From positions 124,001 to 188,000 of the forward strand of contig CAWGND010000011.1 in assembly GCA_963823845.1 (NCBI GenBank): DNA of 64,000 nucleotides, read 5' to 3'. Position numbers and translations under genes: made by a program. Shown here piece by piece: positions 1 to 10,348 of the stretch. Below the pieces are notes generated by a model. The model ran no database searches and was not told the origin of the DNA. It saw only the letters and a list, made by a program, of their open reading frames with translations. The stretch is from Alloacidobacterium sp963823845. Its GTDB lineage: Bacteria > Acidobacteriota > Terriglobia > Terriglobales > Acidobacteriaceae. Within the stretch, counting starts at the first letter, position 1; every line of letters starts with the position of its first letter.

Positions 1-253
1 GACTGCGGTAAAACTGCATGGCGTTCGCCACGATGCGCTTTTTCGTGGCCTCGGCACCGGTTAGTTCTTGCATCTCTTTAATCTGCGCAGGCGTAATCGG
101 ATTCGTGGGTGGCTTGATGGCCGGCTCACTGGCGGATGACGACGGCTGGGTTGCAGGCGCAGCTGGCTTTGGCGCGGTAGATGTGGTGGGCTGCTGGGCG
201 AACGCCGAAACAGAAAACACCATGACACAGACAGTCGCTTGAAAGATTCGCAT
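1..253 (-). CDS. Secreted protein, possibly DUF2059-like (3' part outside window)
   Basis: The window holds only the first 84 codons; the gene runs off the left edge. It starts at an ATG preceded by a clear AGGAG ribosome site. The product begins with a signal peptide (MRIFQATVCVMVFSVSAFAQ) followed by a Pro/Ala/Thr/Ser-rich linker to about residue 55, then a charged helix containing QIKEMQELTGAEATKKRI. That helix resembles the start of DUF2059-type secreted proteins (family knowledge, weak match). It lies 65 bases downstream of enolase on the same strand and could be co-transcribed. The true function is not known. Confidence 0.7.
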   Translation of the reverse strand, partial: MRIFQATVCVMVFSVSAFAQQPTTSTAPKPAAPATQPSSSASEPAIKPPTNPITPAQIKEMQELTGAEATKKRIVANAMQFYRS

Positions 254-283
254 AAACACTCCTGAAATAGCTGCACAGCAAGA

Positions 284-305
284 CGCGCGGATTTTTGTCC
301 GCGCG
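284..305. other. Perfect hairpin between eno and the downstream secreted-protein gene
   Basis: An 8-base GC-only-rich stem (cgcgcgga / tccgcgcg) with loop tttttg lies just past the enolase stop. There is no T-run on the minus strand, so it is not a standard intrinsic terminator; it may be an mRNA-processing or attenuation structure. Confidence 0.4.
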
Positions 306-318
306 CTCATTGATTTAC

Positions 319-1611
<1,293 letters not shown>

Positions 1612-2064
1612 TTCGTCCCTCGAAATCTGGTGTCTTAGCCGGTCTTTGAGTTTGGGGCGTCGGTCAACACGAATTGGCTCGCCGGCAAAGCCGCCTATGG
1701 TGTCCACAAAGCCCGACATGCAATGAAATAAACCTTCCTGAGGAAATCTGTGGTGAGCGTCCCTTGAAAGGATAACAAAGACGCGCATGTTTCTGCTGGC
1801 TGCGCAATCGTTTCACCGACGATTCGCTAAGCGTGAACGCTCGCTTTCGATCTAATCGTTGAGCCGTCTTTATCAATCTATTGTCTGTTCTGGTTCGCTG
1901 GGTACATCTCAGTGTGGCCGGTTCTCATCGCTTGGTCTAGTCTTGTTGCAAGCGAGACTGTATCGCCCTTTCCGGGTTTAACTACACAGCGAACAGCGTA
2001 TGCGATTGAATAGCGTCCTTGCCAAGAATCGGGAAGTTTCGGTTTCGGAGTGATGGAGTTACTT
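1612..2064. other. Divergent intergenic region between eno and a secreted-protein gene
   Basis: About 450 bases with no gene I can support. It must hold the promoters of eno (leftward) and of the gene at 2065 (rightward). I see no convincing -35/-10 pair, RNA gene or repeat. The enolase frame is open through roughly the left 180 bases, without recognisable protein similarity. Confidence 0.5.
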
Positions 2065-3003
2065 ATGAAAAAAAAAGGAAATTCTCTTGCCCTGATTGCG
2101 TTTGCCAGCACATTGCTGCTGGCGTCCGCCGGATTTGCGCAGCAGGCCGGCCAGACCCCCAACCAGGGAGTTTCCAACCCGCCGGCAGATGACAACATTG
2201 TCACCAGTCAGGATGAGCCGGCAAATACTTCTACGGCCAAACCCTCTCCCTCCGTTTCAACCCAGCCAGCGGCATCTACGCCAGCAACAACCGCTCCTGC
2301 CGCCCCAACTACAAACCCCGACTATGGCATCGTAACGTCTCTGCCCGACGTTTCTGCGAGCGCAACCATTCCAGCAAATGCCACGCTCGAAAAGCGGCCA
2401 TACAATCCAGATGAAGACATTGTCGGCTACATTCCTTCACCTAGCAACGAACTGGCCGAGGGCACAAACATCCGCGCGCGGCTGCTGGATACTCTCTCCA
2501 CCAAAGAAACAAATGCGGGCACGGCATTTAAGGCTCAGGTAGCAGTCGATGTCTATAAGGACGGACGGATCATTATTCCTGCCGGTTCGGAATTGCGCGG
2601 TCGTGTGGTGAGTGTTACTCAGGGCCACCACTTTGGACCTTCGGCTACATTGCGGCTGCGTCCTGATGTCGTCATCCTTCCTGACGGCACGGCGTATCAT
2701 CTTTACGGGCAAGTAGTTGAGTCAAAGGCTCCCAATACCCGGACCGACCGCGAAGGTGGTATCCAGCCTGCTTCAAATCTGAAAAAGAATGCCCTTGCAT
2801 ACGGCGCCGGGGCTGGTACAGGCGCGGTTGTCGGCGCACAAATTGCCGGTCCACAGGGCGCACTGATTGGTTCACTCGTGGGCGCGGGCGTCATCACCGT
2901 GCATATTTTGTTGCAGCATCCCGAAATCGCAGAAGTGCCGAAGGGTGCCATTGTTACCTTTAGCCTGACAGAGCCGATGGACTTAATGCCTACGCGAAAC
3001 TAG
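2065..3003 (+). CDS. Secreted protein with glycine-rich C-terminal segment, unknown function
   Basis: Start set at the ATG with GGAG six bases upstream; it gives a classic signal peptide (MKKKGNSLALIAFASTLLLA, cleavage near AGFAQQ). GTG/ATG codons at 2050/2053 are possible but poorer. The mature protein has a long Thr/Pro/Ala linker to about residue 110. A folded part follows with RARLLDTLSTKETNAGTAF and RIIIPAGSELRGRVVSV; this pattern of an extracted-pore-like strand and 'IPAGS.L.GRV' recalls TrbI/VirB10-type beta domains, which is a weak inference. Next comes a Gly/Ala hydrophobic stretch (AYGAGAGTGAVVGAQIAGPQ) resembling glycine-zipper membrane segments. It has its own strong terminator, so it is probably a single-gene unit in the envelope. 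Confidence 0.75.
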   Translation: MKKKGNSLALIAFASTLLLASAGFAQQAGQTPNQGVSNPPADDNIVTSQDEPANTSTAKPSPSVSTQPAASTPATTAPAAPTTNPDYGIVTSLPDVSASATIPANATLEKRPYNPDEDIVGYIPSPSNELAEGTNIRARLLDTLSTKETNAGTAFKAQVAVDVYKDGRIIIPAGSELRGRVVSVTQGHHFGPSATLRLRPDVVILPDGTAYHLYGQVVESKAPNTRTDREGGIQPASNLKKNALAYGAGAGTGAVVGAQIAGPQGALIGSLVGAGVITVHILLQHPEIAEVPKGAIVTFSLTEPMDLMPTRN

Positions 3004-3024
3004 TTCTTGTTTCTGGGATTCATA

Positions 3025-3050
3025 AAAAGGAGCGCTTAGGCGCTCCTTTT
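3025..3050 (+). terminator. Rho-independent terminator
   Basis: Eight-base stem aggagcgc / gcgctcct with loop ttag, flanked by A-run and T-run, 25 bases after the secreted-protein stop. Confidence 0.9.
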
Positions 3051-3093
3051 TATTGCCTGATATTCAGGCGTACACTCCTTGCTGGGAGGCTGC

Positions 3094-3915
3094 ATGAAGT
3101 CGCTGCGTTACAAGCCGTCTCCGCCGCTTGGGAACTTCGTCAAGTGCCTGTGGTATTGGGAAGGAATTCCGGAAGGCACCCACTCGCATGAGCGGCTGAT
3201 GCCGACCGGCGAAGCAACGATTGTCTTCAATCTCAAAGACACACCGATCCGCATCTACCACTCAGATGACGTGCGACGATTCGATACTTACGGGCATGCT
3301 GTCGTCTCCGGCACGCGCACGAATTACTTCGTGATCGGCACGGCTCAGCAGGAGAGAGTCATCGGCATTCAGTTCCAACCCGGCGGCTCATTTCCATTCT
3401 TCCGCGAGCCCGCCGATGCAATGGAAAATGCTTCGGTTGCTCTGGAAGACCTCTGGCGATCCCGCGTGGGCGAGCTACGCGAGCGCATACTTGACACGCC
3501 GAGCGAGACTGCGATATTTGGAATCCTTGAGCAGGACCTGATCGAGCAACTTGCGCGCCCACTAGCGTGGCATCCTGCCGTGGACTATGCTCTGCATCAT
3601 TTCCGCCGCGTGCCGCATATGAGAACAATTGCATGGCTAACCGGGCAGATCGGACTCAGCCCAAGGCGCTTCATCCAGCTTTTTCGTCAGCAGGTAGGAC
3701 TTACTCCAAAGTCTTTCTGCCGAGTGCGGCGCTTCCAGCAGGCGCTCACTACGGTTCATGGCGCAAAGCAGGTCGATTGGACACAGGTCGCGCTGGATTG
3801 CGGCTACTATGACCAGGCCCATTTTATCCATGATTTCCAGTCGTTCTCCGGGATGACGCCGTCAGCCTACCTCGCTGCCGCAACACCGCATCTGAACCAT
3901 GTGCCGCTGGTCTAG
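3094..3915 (+). CDS. AraC-family transcriptional regulator
   Basis: A 273-residue DNA-binding protein. The C-terminal third (about residues 165-262) is an AraC-type double helix-turn-helix, with RTIAWLTGQIGLSPRRFIQL for the first and VDWTQVALDCGYYDQAHFIH followed by F...GMTPSAYL for the second, the family signature. The N-terminal part, beginning MKSLRYKPSPPLGNFVKCLW, matches the DUF6597-type sensing domain common in Acidobacteria and other soil bacteria; its ligand is unknown. The start is the ATG behind GGGAGG rather than the upstream in-frame codon at 3079. The next genes on the same strand (a VOC protein and a YjbR protein) may be targets or co-transcribed. Confidence 0.9.
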   Translation: MKSLRYKPSPPLGNFVKCLWYWEGIPEGTHSHERLMPTGEATIVFNLKDTPIRIYHSDDVRRFDTYGHAVVSGTRTNYFVIGTAQQERVIGIQFQPGGSFPFFREPADAMENASVALEDLWRSRVGELRERILDTPSETAIFGILEQDLIEQLARPLAWHPAVDYALHHFRRVPHMRTIAWLTGQIGLSPRRFIQLFRQQVGLTPKSFCRVRRFQQALTTVHGAKQVDWTQVALDCGYYDQAHFIHDFQSFSGMTPSAYLAAATPHLNHVPLV

Positions 3916-3988
3916 AGACAGGTCAAAATTTTACAATACCGCCCTTGCAGGAATCGACGACAATGGTCGCGTCTGGAGGATTGGTCCT

Positions 3989-4435
3989 ATGTCGCAAGTG
4001 AAAACGATTCCCGATGGGTACCATAGCGTTCAGCCATATCTGCACATACGAGGAGCGGCTGAAGCACTCGAGTTTTACAAGAAAGCCTTTGCCGCAACCG
4101 AGCGGATGCGTATGCCTCAGGAGGACGGACGCATTGGACATGCGGAAATTCAGCTTGGTGACTCTGTCATTATGCTCGCCGACGAATTTCCGGAGAAGGA
4201 GATCTACAGCCCGAAACATTTTGGAGGCTCAGCCGTCAGCATCATGTTTTATGCGGAAGACTGTGACGCCACCTATAAACAGGCTCTGGCTGCCGGCGCG
4301 AAGAGTCTGCGCAAGCCAGCCGATCAATTTTACGGCGACCGCACGGCCGGGGTAGAGGACCCATTTGGCTTCCAGTGGTGGATCCAAACGCACATCAAGG
4401 ACGTTTCGATAGAAGAGCTGCAAAACGCTCATTGA
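3989..4435 (+). CDS. VOC (glyoxalase/PhnB-like) family protein
   Basis: A 148-residue single-domain protein of the vicinal oxygen chelate fold, PhnB/YdhR-like branch: HSVQPYLHIRGAAEALEFYK at the start, GHAEIQLGDSVIMLADE in the middle and DRTAGVEDPFGFQWWIQTH at the end. Proteins of this subgroup are often annotated as glyoxalase or bleomycin-resistance proteins, but their substrates are mostly unknown. Start 3989 is chosen for its GGAGGA site eight bases upstream; an in-frame codon at 3899 would overlap the AraC gene and adds nothing recognisable. Followed after 10 bases by the YjbR gene. Confidence 0.9.
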   Translation: MSQVKTIPDGYHSVQPYLHIRGAAEALEFYKKAFAATERMRMPQEDGRIGHAEIQLGDSVIMLADEFPEKEIYSPKHFGGSAVSIMFYAEDCDATYKQALAAGAKSLRKPADQFYGDRTAGVEDPFGFQWWIQTHIKDVSIEELQNAH

Positions 4436-4445
4436 AAGAGCCGCC

Positions 4446-4787
4446 ATGACCCTCAACGATTTTCGTCGTCTCGCGCTTCGCTTCCCGGAAGCCGTGGAAG
4501 CTGAGCACATGAATCATCCTGACTTCCGCGTGGCTGGCAAGATATTTGCGACTCTCGCCTATCCGGATAGAACTTACGGGGTGGTGAAATTGCCTCCACT
4601 CGACCAGGACAAATTCGTTCGGGAATTGCCGGAGGTTTTTACGCCTGTTCCAGGCTACTGGGGCAAGAACGGGGCGACACACGTACATCTGAAGAAAGCT
4701 ACGAAGAAGACGTTGCAGCCAGCGCTGACTGCCGCTTGGCGCAATGTCGCGCCGAAACAACTGGTGAAGGATTTCGAGGAAAGCTGA
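4446..4787 (+). CDS. MmcQ/YjbR family protein
   Basis: A 113-residue CyaY-fold protein. Diagnostic features are the start TLNDFRRLALRFPEAVE, HPDFRVAGKIFATLAYPD in the central strands, and YWGKNGATHVHLKKA. The family is often described as DNA-binding on the basis of fold, but a biochemical role is not established. It sits 10 bases after the VOC gene and ends 7 bases before the convergent kinase gene, so it is likely the last gene of an araC-VOC-yjbR unit. Confidence 0.88.
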   Translation: MTLNDFRRLALRFPEAVEAEHMNHPDFRVAGKIFATLAYPDRTYGVVKLPPLDQDKFVRELPEVFTPVPGYWGKNGATHVHLKKATKKTLQPALTAAWRNVAPKQLVKDFEES

Positions 4788-4794
4788 TTCTCCG

Positions 4795-7260
4795 CTAAAC
4801 CTGCGGGTCTTTCGGCACCTGCTCCAGGAGCCGCTTCCAGGTCTTCTGGTTGCGACGATAACTCTTCTTCAAGTCCTCGAGGATGCGCTCAAAATCAGCG
4901 TGCCCATGCAGGCGGTTCCACGCCGGATTTTTGGCAAGCCAGGGATAGTTTTCGTTGCCAAGGTAAATGGCGCGTCTGAGCCAGTGCAGCGCTTCGCTTT
5001 CGTCTCCTTCGACCGCAAAATACGTGGCAAGGCGATACGCCATTTCGCTGTCAGCTTCGGCGGCGGAAAGCGAGTCTTCTGTAATGAGCGAAACAGCACG
5101 CTCGCGATCGCCCACCTGGACATAGCACATGGCAAGGGTCGGATACGCAATGCGCATGCTGTCATCATCGCGAATGACCGCTTCAAGCATCTCAATGGCC
5201 TGCTGCAAATCTCCCTGACGCATGCGTTGATAAGCGACGGACGTTCGCAACAGTGGATGCCTGGGCTCTAGCGTCAGGCCTTTTTCCAACTCTTCGTCGG
5301 CGAGTTCGAGCTGATTTTGATACTGATAGACACGCGCGCGATGGTTGTAAACGACCGGCGCGTTTGAGGGGTTCAATTTCAGCGACTGGTTGAACTGGTC
5401 AAGCGCCTCCTCATAGACGCCATCCAGGCGCAGGGTCATGCCAGCCACCAAATGCACATTCCAATCGTTCGACGCGGTGCGCAGCAGATGCTCAATGCCA
5501 TGGCGCGCACTCTCTTTTTCACCGCGCGACAGCAGCATGTAGACCCGGTAGAGATTCGCCTCGACCGAGCCTGAATCAAGGTCAAGCGCCTGATCGAAGG
5601 CGCGGCGAGCGGCCATCACATACATGTGACCGCCAAATCCATGCCTGACATACTGTAAATGCGTGATGCCGAGGCCACTCCACGCTGGTGCGAACCATCC
5701 GTTGCTTTGTACGACGCGATCAAACAGCTCGCGCGCACGATCAAGGTCCGCTTTGCTACCGGTGCGCTGCATAAAGGACGACAACATGGCACGCGCCTGC
5801 AGATACTCTTCAGAAATTTTTTCAGTAAGCGTCGTGCGGGGGGGGCTAATCCGATCATTCGTCTGGGTCAACTGACCGATTCCCTGCAGCGAGGCGAAGA
5901 CCTCATTGCAGATTTCCGTTTGCACCGCCACCAGATCGAACGAGGGCACGCTGATTGCACCACCACCGCTGACGCTCTGCCCAGAAATATCGAGCAACTG
6001 CCAGTTCAGGTCGAAGCCCTTTTCCGACCGCATGAAGTTTCCGGTCAACACCCACCGCACAAGTAACTTTTGACCCACTTCGAGCGGATCGAGTTGTGCC
6101 AGCGGAAGATGCGTCAACGCGCTTGTAGGCCGAACAACTAGAGACGACATACGCGAAAGTCTGGCGGCAATGGCGTCCGCCAACGCAAAGCCATAGAGCG
6201 CTGTCACTTCAGATGGGCCGAAATTCTTGAATGGCAAGACGACGATGGTGTTCTGCTTCGTCTGCGTGTCGGCTGACTCGCGGAATCGTTCAGCCAGCAT
6301 GGAAAGCAGGCCGGTAGTCCTTTTCTCATCCCCAGGTGTCGATACCGGCAAATGCGCAGCCGCTTCGCCAGGAATGATGCCCGTTTCAATCTGGAGCGCT
6401 TTCATGATGGTCTTCAGCGCTTCCCGCACCTCTGCCGCACTCGCATAGCGCTCGGCTGGGTTTTTTTCTAGGCAGCTCAGGATGACCGAGCTAAGTTCCG
6501 CGGGCACATCGGGGCAGCATTCATCGAGCGACGGGGGATCTACAAACTGAATGGCGCGAATACTCTGAAATTCATCGGCATCTGGCCGTGCAAAGGGGTG
6601 GCGACCGCTGACCAGCTCATAAAGGATGACACCAAGTGCCCAGATGTCGCTCTGCACACTGCTCTGCCCGGTAACGAATTGTTCCGGCGCCATGTAGCCG
6701 ATCGTACCGCCCCGTGCGGTGTATGTTGCGACCACTGGCCCGGCCTTGCGGCGTGACGACTTTGATGGATCAAACTCTGCATCCTCGGGGTTCAGCCGTC
6801 TGGCGAGGCCGAAGTCAAGAATTTTCACCAGCCCGCCATCGGTCAGAATCGCATTCGCAGGCTTCAAGTCGCGATGGAAGATGCCAAGAGAATGTGCGGC
6901 GCTTAAACCATCCGCGATCTGGATGCCGACCGAAAGGGCGAGCTGCATGCTTGCCGGCCCCCTAGCAATGATTTTGTCCAGAGACTGGCCGGGGACGTAC
7001 TGCATCACGATATAGGCTTCTTCGCCCTCTTCGCCCACCTCGTAGATGCCGCAGACATTCGGGTGCTCAATGGCCGAGGCCATGCGTGCCTCGCGCAAGA
7101 CGGTTGTGCGCATCTGCTCCAGCGTCAGCGCCCCGCGTTTCAGGATTTTGAGAACAACCGGGCGCATCAGCAGCGTGTCATTCGCGAGATAGACTACGCC
7201 ACTGCCACCTGCGCCCAGACGTCGAACCAGCTCATAGTGCCCTATCGTCCGTTGCTTCAT
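4795..7260 (-). CDS. Serine/threonine protein kinase with TolB-like and TPR regions
   Basis: An 821-residue bacterial Hanks-type kinase. The kinase domain covers about residues 8-280: glycine loop GAGGSG (17-22), ATP-anchoring Lys38 in VVLKILK, catalytic HRDLKPAN (129-136), DFG (149-151), APE (191-193) and DIWALG. All key residues are present, so it should be active. Residues about 335-470 (TIVVLPFKNFG... ALADAIAARLSRM) resemble the TolB-like region found in many Acidobacterial kinases and pH-sensing regulators. The rest, about 480-800, is a TPR superhelix (for example GMTLRLDGVYEEALDQFNQS). No membrane helix is evident, so it is probably cytoplasmic, with the TPRs binding partner proteins. 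It stands alone, convergent with the yjbR gene. Confidence 0.94.
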   Translation of the reverse strand: MKQRTIGHYELVRRLGAGGSGVVYLANDTLLMRPVVLKILKRGALTLEQMRTTVLREARMASAIEHPNVCGIYEVGEEGEEAYIVMQYVPGQSLDKIIARGPASMQLALSVGIQIADGLSAAHSLGIFHRDLKPANAILTDGGLVKILDFGLARRLNPEDAEFDPSKSSRRKAGPVVATYTARGGTIGYMAPEQFVTGQSSVQSDIWALGVILYELVSGRHPFARPDADEFQSIRAIQFVDPPSLDECCPDVPAELSSVILSCLEKNPAERYASAAEVREALKTIMKALQIETGIIPGEAAAHLPVSTPGDEKRTTGLLSMLAERFRESADTQTKQNTIVVLPFKNFGPSEVTALYGFALADAIAARLSRMSSLVVRPTSALTHLPLAQLDPLEVGQKLLVRWVLTGNFMRSEKGFDLNWQLLDISGQSVSGGGAISVPSFDLVAVQTEICNEVFASLQGIGQLTQTNDRISPPRTTLTEKISEEYLQARAMLSSFMQRTGSKADLDRARELFDRVVQSNGWFAPAWSGLGITHLQYVRHGFGGHMYVMAARRAFDQALDLDSGSVEANLYRVYMLLSRGEKESARHGIEHLLRTASNDWNVHLVAGMTLRLDGVYEEALDQFNQSLKLNPSNAPVVYNHRARVYQYQNQLELADEELEKGLTLEPRHPLLRTSVAYQRMRQGDLQQAIEMLEAVIRDDDSMRIAYPTLAMCYVQVGDRERAVSLITEDSLSAAEADSEMAYRLATYFAVEGDESEALHWLRRAIYLGNENYPWLAKNPAWNRLHGHADFERILEDLKKSYRRNQKTWKRLLEQVPKDPQV

Positions 7261-7354
7261 CTAATAGCTAGTCTAGCGGTTTGAGTATTGTAGAAGAGTA
7301 AACGAGCACGCTGCTCTTCGCCTTTCTGCTCCGCAAAAAGGAATGGCACAAGCC

Positions 7355-7621
7355 TTAGTGCCCCATGCCGTGTCCGCGTCCTCCGAGAGGGCGATTCGTG
7401 CCTTCTATCGGTTCCGGAGCAGAGCGCCTGTCGCCAGCGCGTCCAAGCAGGAGCATCAGCAGCCCGAAGACCAGCATCACCAGCCCCCAGATGAGATTGA
7501 TATTCATTCCCACCGAACGCTCATAGATGACGCTTCCCCGCGTAAAGAACCCGAAGATACTCATGATTGCTCCTACTATCAGGAACATCAGTCCCATGGG
7601 GATTCGCAGATCAAGATTCAT
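7355..7621 (-). CDS. Small two-helix membrane protein next to the symporter
   Basis: An 88-residue protein with two hydrophobic helices, about residues 6-27 (IPMGLMFLIVGAIMSIFGFF) and 40-60 (INLIWGLVMLVFGLLMLLLG), and a polar Gly/Arg/His-rich tail. It has a good GAGGAG ribosome site. It starts 21 bases after the stop of the sodium/solute symporter, so the two are very likely one transcript. It could be a small accessory subunit, but no function can be assigned from sequence. Confidence 0.8.
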   Translation of the reverse strand: MNLDLRIPMGLMFLIVGAIMSIFGFFTRGSVIYERSVGMNINLIWGLVMLVFGLLMLLLGRAGDRRSAPEPIEGTNRPLGGRGHGMGH

Positions 7622-7642
7622 ATTCGTTCGCTCCTCGGTTCA

Positions 7643-9475
7643 TTAGCGGAAAATCAGGTTCAATGCAATGAGCATTGCGATCAGGCCAACGGCGATCACC
7701 TTAGGACGCGCATACCAGGCCATGTGGTGTTCTACCGGTTTGGGCGTAAGCGAATAGACAAGCCCAACCAATTCGTTTTCGGGGCGAGGTTTCGTCATCA
7801 GGCTAATGATTACCGTCAGAATAAAGTTCGTTGAAAATGCCCAGATTGCTGTCCAGAAATTCTGCGCCATTTCACTTGGATAAGAATGGACGACCGCAAT
7901 CCATCCGCCGTGGATGCCAGGATGCGCGTCGGTAGGCAGCGTCAAGCCATGATGCAGAATAGCTGCTACTGTGCCACTCACAAGACCAGCAAAGGCCGCG
8001 TGGCCGGTCGTCCGTTTCCAGAACATGCCTAAGAGAAATGTTGCAAAGAGCGGCGCGTTCACGAAGGAGAAGACGAGCTGCAGCGTGTCCATGATGTTGT
8101 TGAAGGACGTAGCCGCATATGCCGTCGCCATTGACAGCAGAATCCCGCCGACGGTCGCCCATCGACCCATCTTCAGGTAGTGCGAATCGCTCGCGTTCTT
8201 GTGGATGTATGACTGATACAAATCGTAGGTCCAGACAGTATTGAAGGCGGTCACATTCCCGGCCATGCCTGACATGAAACTCGCCAACAGCGCCGTTAGA
8301 CCAAGCCCAAGAATGCCAGTTGGGAAATAGTACAAAAGCATGTTGGGGATGGCGAGGTCATAGTCGAGGAGCGGTTGGCCTTGCTCGTTCGTCATGACCT
8401 TACCCGTGACTGGGTTCACTTTAGCGGGAATTAAGCCTTTGTTGTATTTGGTCGGATCGGAAAGATCGTTTGCCGCTACCGGTGCTGCCGGGGCATTTAG
8501 CGTCGGCGGCGACTGCAGGATGGCGTGCTGCGTGATGGTTGGTGTAGCGATTGCAATTAATCCAGGCAAAATGACGAGGAAGGGGAAGAACATCTTCGGG
8601 ATGGCTGCGATCAGCGGAACTCGCCGCGCCGATTCTTCCGAATCCGAAGCCATCGCCGTTTGGATCACGAGGAAATCCGTGCACCAGTAACCGAAGGAAA
8701 GAACGAAGCCGAGGCCCATCGAGAGGCCGAACCATTCCACCCCTAAAGGATTCGTATGCGGATTCGTCATGCCGCGCCAGGAATGGGTGTAAGCCACGGG
8801 CAGCGCGGCCTTAAGTCCGGTCCATCCGCCAACGTTTTTCAGGCCAACCCAGACGAGAGGCAGAAATCCAGCAACGATCAGGAAAAATTGCAAGACCTCG
8901 TTATAGATTGCGCTGGTAAGGCCACCAAGGAAGATATAGCCCAGCACAATAACCGCAGAAATGATGATCGCGAAATGGAAGATCCAGCCCAGTGGCAGAT
9001 TGAATTTCAGGAATACCGAGTCGAAGACATGCAACGTCTGAATGAGCCGAGCCATGGCATACATCGAGATGCCGGAAGAGAACACAGTCATCACGGCGAA
9101 TGAGCAGGCGTTGTAGGCTCGCGTTTTTTCGTCGAAGCGCAGACGCAGAAATTCAGGGACCGAACGCGCCTTCGAGCCGTAATAGAACGGCATCATAAAG
9201 ACGCCGACAAAGATCATCGCAGGAATGGCGCCAATCCAATAGAAGTGGCTGGTGGCAATGCCATACTTCGCACCCGAGGCGCCCATGCCAATCACTTCCT
9301 GAGCGCCCAGATTGGCCGAGATGAAAGCGAGTCCGCAGATCCATGCAGGCAACGAGCGACCCGCCTGGAAAAAGTCCTTGCTTGTCCGCATAAACCGCTT
9401 AAGTGCGAAGCCGATGCCTAGCACGAAAGCAAAATACAGCAGCATGATGAGCCAGTCGATGATTGTCAGATTCAC
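7643..9475 (-). CDS. Sodium:solute symporter (SSS family)
   Basis: A 610-residue integral membrane transporter with about 14 predicted helices; SSS/SGLT-type features include WLIMLLYFAFVLGIGFALKR at the start, FQAGRSLPAWICGLAFISAN, and GAQEVIGMGASGAKYGI. Proteins of this kind use a sodium gradient to import sugars or related organic solutes; the substrate cannot be read from sequence. A non-conserved extracellular insertion at about residues 320-370 (rich in Ala/Pro/Asn) is longer than usual. The start codon is GTG at 9475. The small membrane gene follows 21 bases downstream. The degraded peptidase lies upstream. Confidence 0.93.
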   Translation of the reverse strand: MNLTIIDWLIMLLYFAFVLGIGFALKRFMRTSKDFFQAGRSLPAWICGLAFISANLGAQEVIGMGASGAKYGIATSHFYWIGAIPAMIFVGVFMMPFYYGSKARSVPEFLRLRFDEKTRAYNACSFAVMTVFSSGISMYAMARLIQTLHVFDSVFLKFNLPLGWIFHFAIIISAVIVLGYIFLGGLTSAIYNEVLQFFLIVAGFLPLVWVGLKNVGGWTGLKAALPVAYTHSWRGMTNPHTNPLGVEWFGLSMGLGFVLSFGYWCTDFLVIQTAMASDSEESARRVPLIAAIPKMFFPFLVILPGLIAIATPTITQHAILQSPPTLNAPAAPVAANDLSDPTKYNKGLIPAKVNPVTGKVMTNEQGQPLLDYDLAIPNMLLYYFPTGILGLGLTALLASFMSGMAGNVTAFNTVWTYDLYQSYIHKNASDSHYLKMGRWATVGGILLSMATAYAATSFNNIMDTLQLVFSFVNAPLFATFLLGMFWKRTTGHAAFAGLVSGTVAAILHHGLTLPTDAHPGIHGGWIAVVHSYPSEMAQNFWTAIWAFSTNFILTVIISLMTKPRPENELVGLVYSLTPKPVEHHMAWYARPKVIAVGLIAMLIALNLIFR

Positions 9476-9736
9476 GTTTGCTTGACTAGATTCCTTCCCT
9501 GGAGATAAATCGCACTGCGCGCCGACGCGCCCGCGAAGCCTGCACTTACTTCAAAGCATATCCATGGAGCCTGACGAGACGTTGGATGAACTTTGAGATG
9601 CGCGCGCAGCCAAGTCTCGTACGCAATGTACGCGCTTTCATTGGGATCGTCTAGCGGGAAAGCGCCTGCACCCGGCACAAGGAACCGGCAAGATAGGACC
9701 CCAACGGCTACTTGTACCAAAACAAAACAGCCGATC

Positions 9737-10216
9737 TATTTCAAGTGCCTGGCAAAGAACTCGGCACCTGCGGATATTCGGCCAGCCAATCACGATGCAG
9801 CAGAAAATCATGAATCTCATCCGGAAAGATGAGCTCCTCAACATCGATTTTCTGTTTGCGGAGGGCTTCGGCGAGTGTACTGTCTGTGAAAATTTAAGGT
9901 TGCGGTCATCGTCTCCCTGAGGAGAACGGGCGAACGCCATGTGCTAACGGACGACAGCGGAGAGGATAGCCATGCAGTACGTCCGCCCTGGGGGATCAGA
10001 CGCTGGATCGTGGGCTGGAAGCCAGCTGCCGAGTTCTAGGTTCGAGTCATGGACGCCGTGCAGGTCGACTCCGGCGGCGAACATATTTGAAGCCCGAGCC
10101 AGTGCAAGCGCGGTCAGATAGCCCCAATAACTGCCACCCCCAGACCACAGAAAAAGCTTGCCTGCAAGGTCATCTTTATAGCTTCCTTGAAGATGCTGAA
10201 TCATACTATTTAACAT
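9737..10216 (-). pseudogene. Decayed C-terminal remnant of an S9 (prolyl oligopeptidase/DPP-IV type) peptidase
   Basis: Reading leftward, consecutive pieces of one S9 catalytic domain appear in changing frames: LFLWSGGGSYWGYLTALALA with the nucleophile serine and AGVDLHGVHD; then, after a shift near 9985, AWLSSPLSSVSTWRSPVLL; after another shift, QGDDDRNLKFSQTV with the catalytic Asp; after a third, LAEALRKQKIDVEELIFPDE and IHDFLLHRDW with the catalytic His; and after a fourth, AEFFARHLK followed by a stop at 9737. Each piece matches the family consensus in order, so this is one gene broken by at least four indels. The propeller part is absent. It cannot encode an active enzyme. Confidence 0.85.
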
Positions 10217-10348
10217 ATTTCTGGCCCTGACAGATTGAGAACAGAATTGTGAGTGTCTCGTTAACGTCGATGGTTTACGATATAACTCCGGGTTGTGCTG
10301 ACGTCCCTCCAGCGTGCCCCTGATCCTTAGTTCCTTCGAGATTCAACA

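Noticed and set aside
1612..1788. Possible longer N-terminus of enolase
   Set aside because: The frame stays open but the extension shares nothing with enolases, and a good ribosome site sits right before 1611.
8756..9103. Plus-strand frame inside the symporter gene
   Set aside because: Lies wholly inside a well-supported gene on the other strand.
9472..9720. Open frame between the S9 remnant and the symporter on the minus strand
   Set aside because: No similarity, no ribosome site, and compositional features of a shadow; left unannotated.
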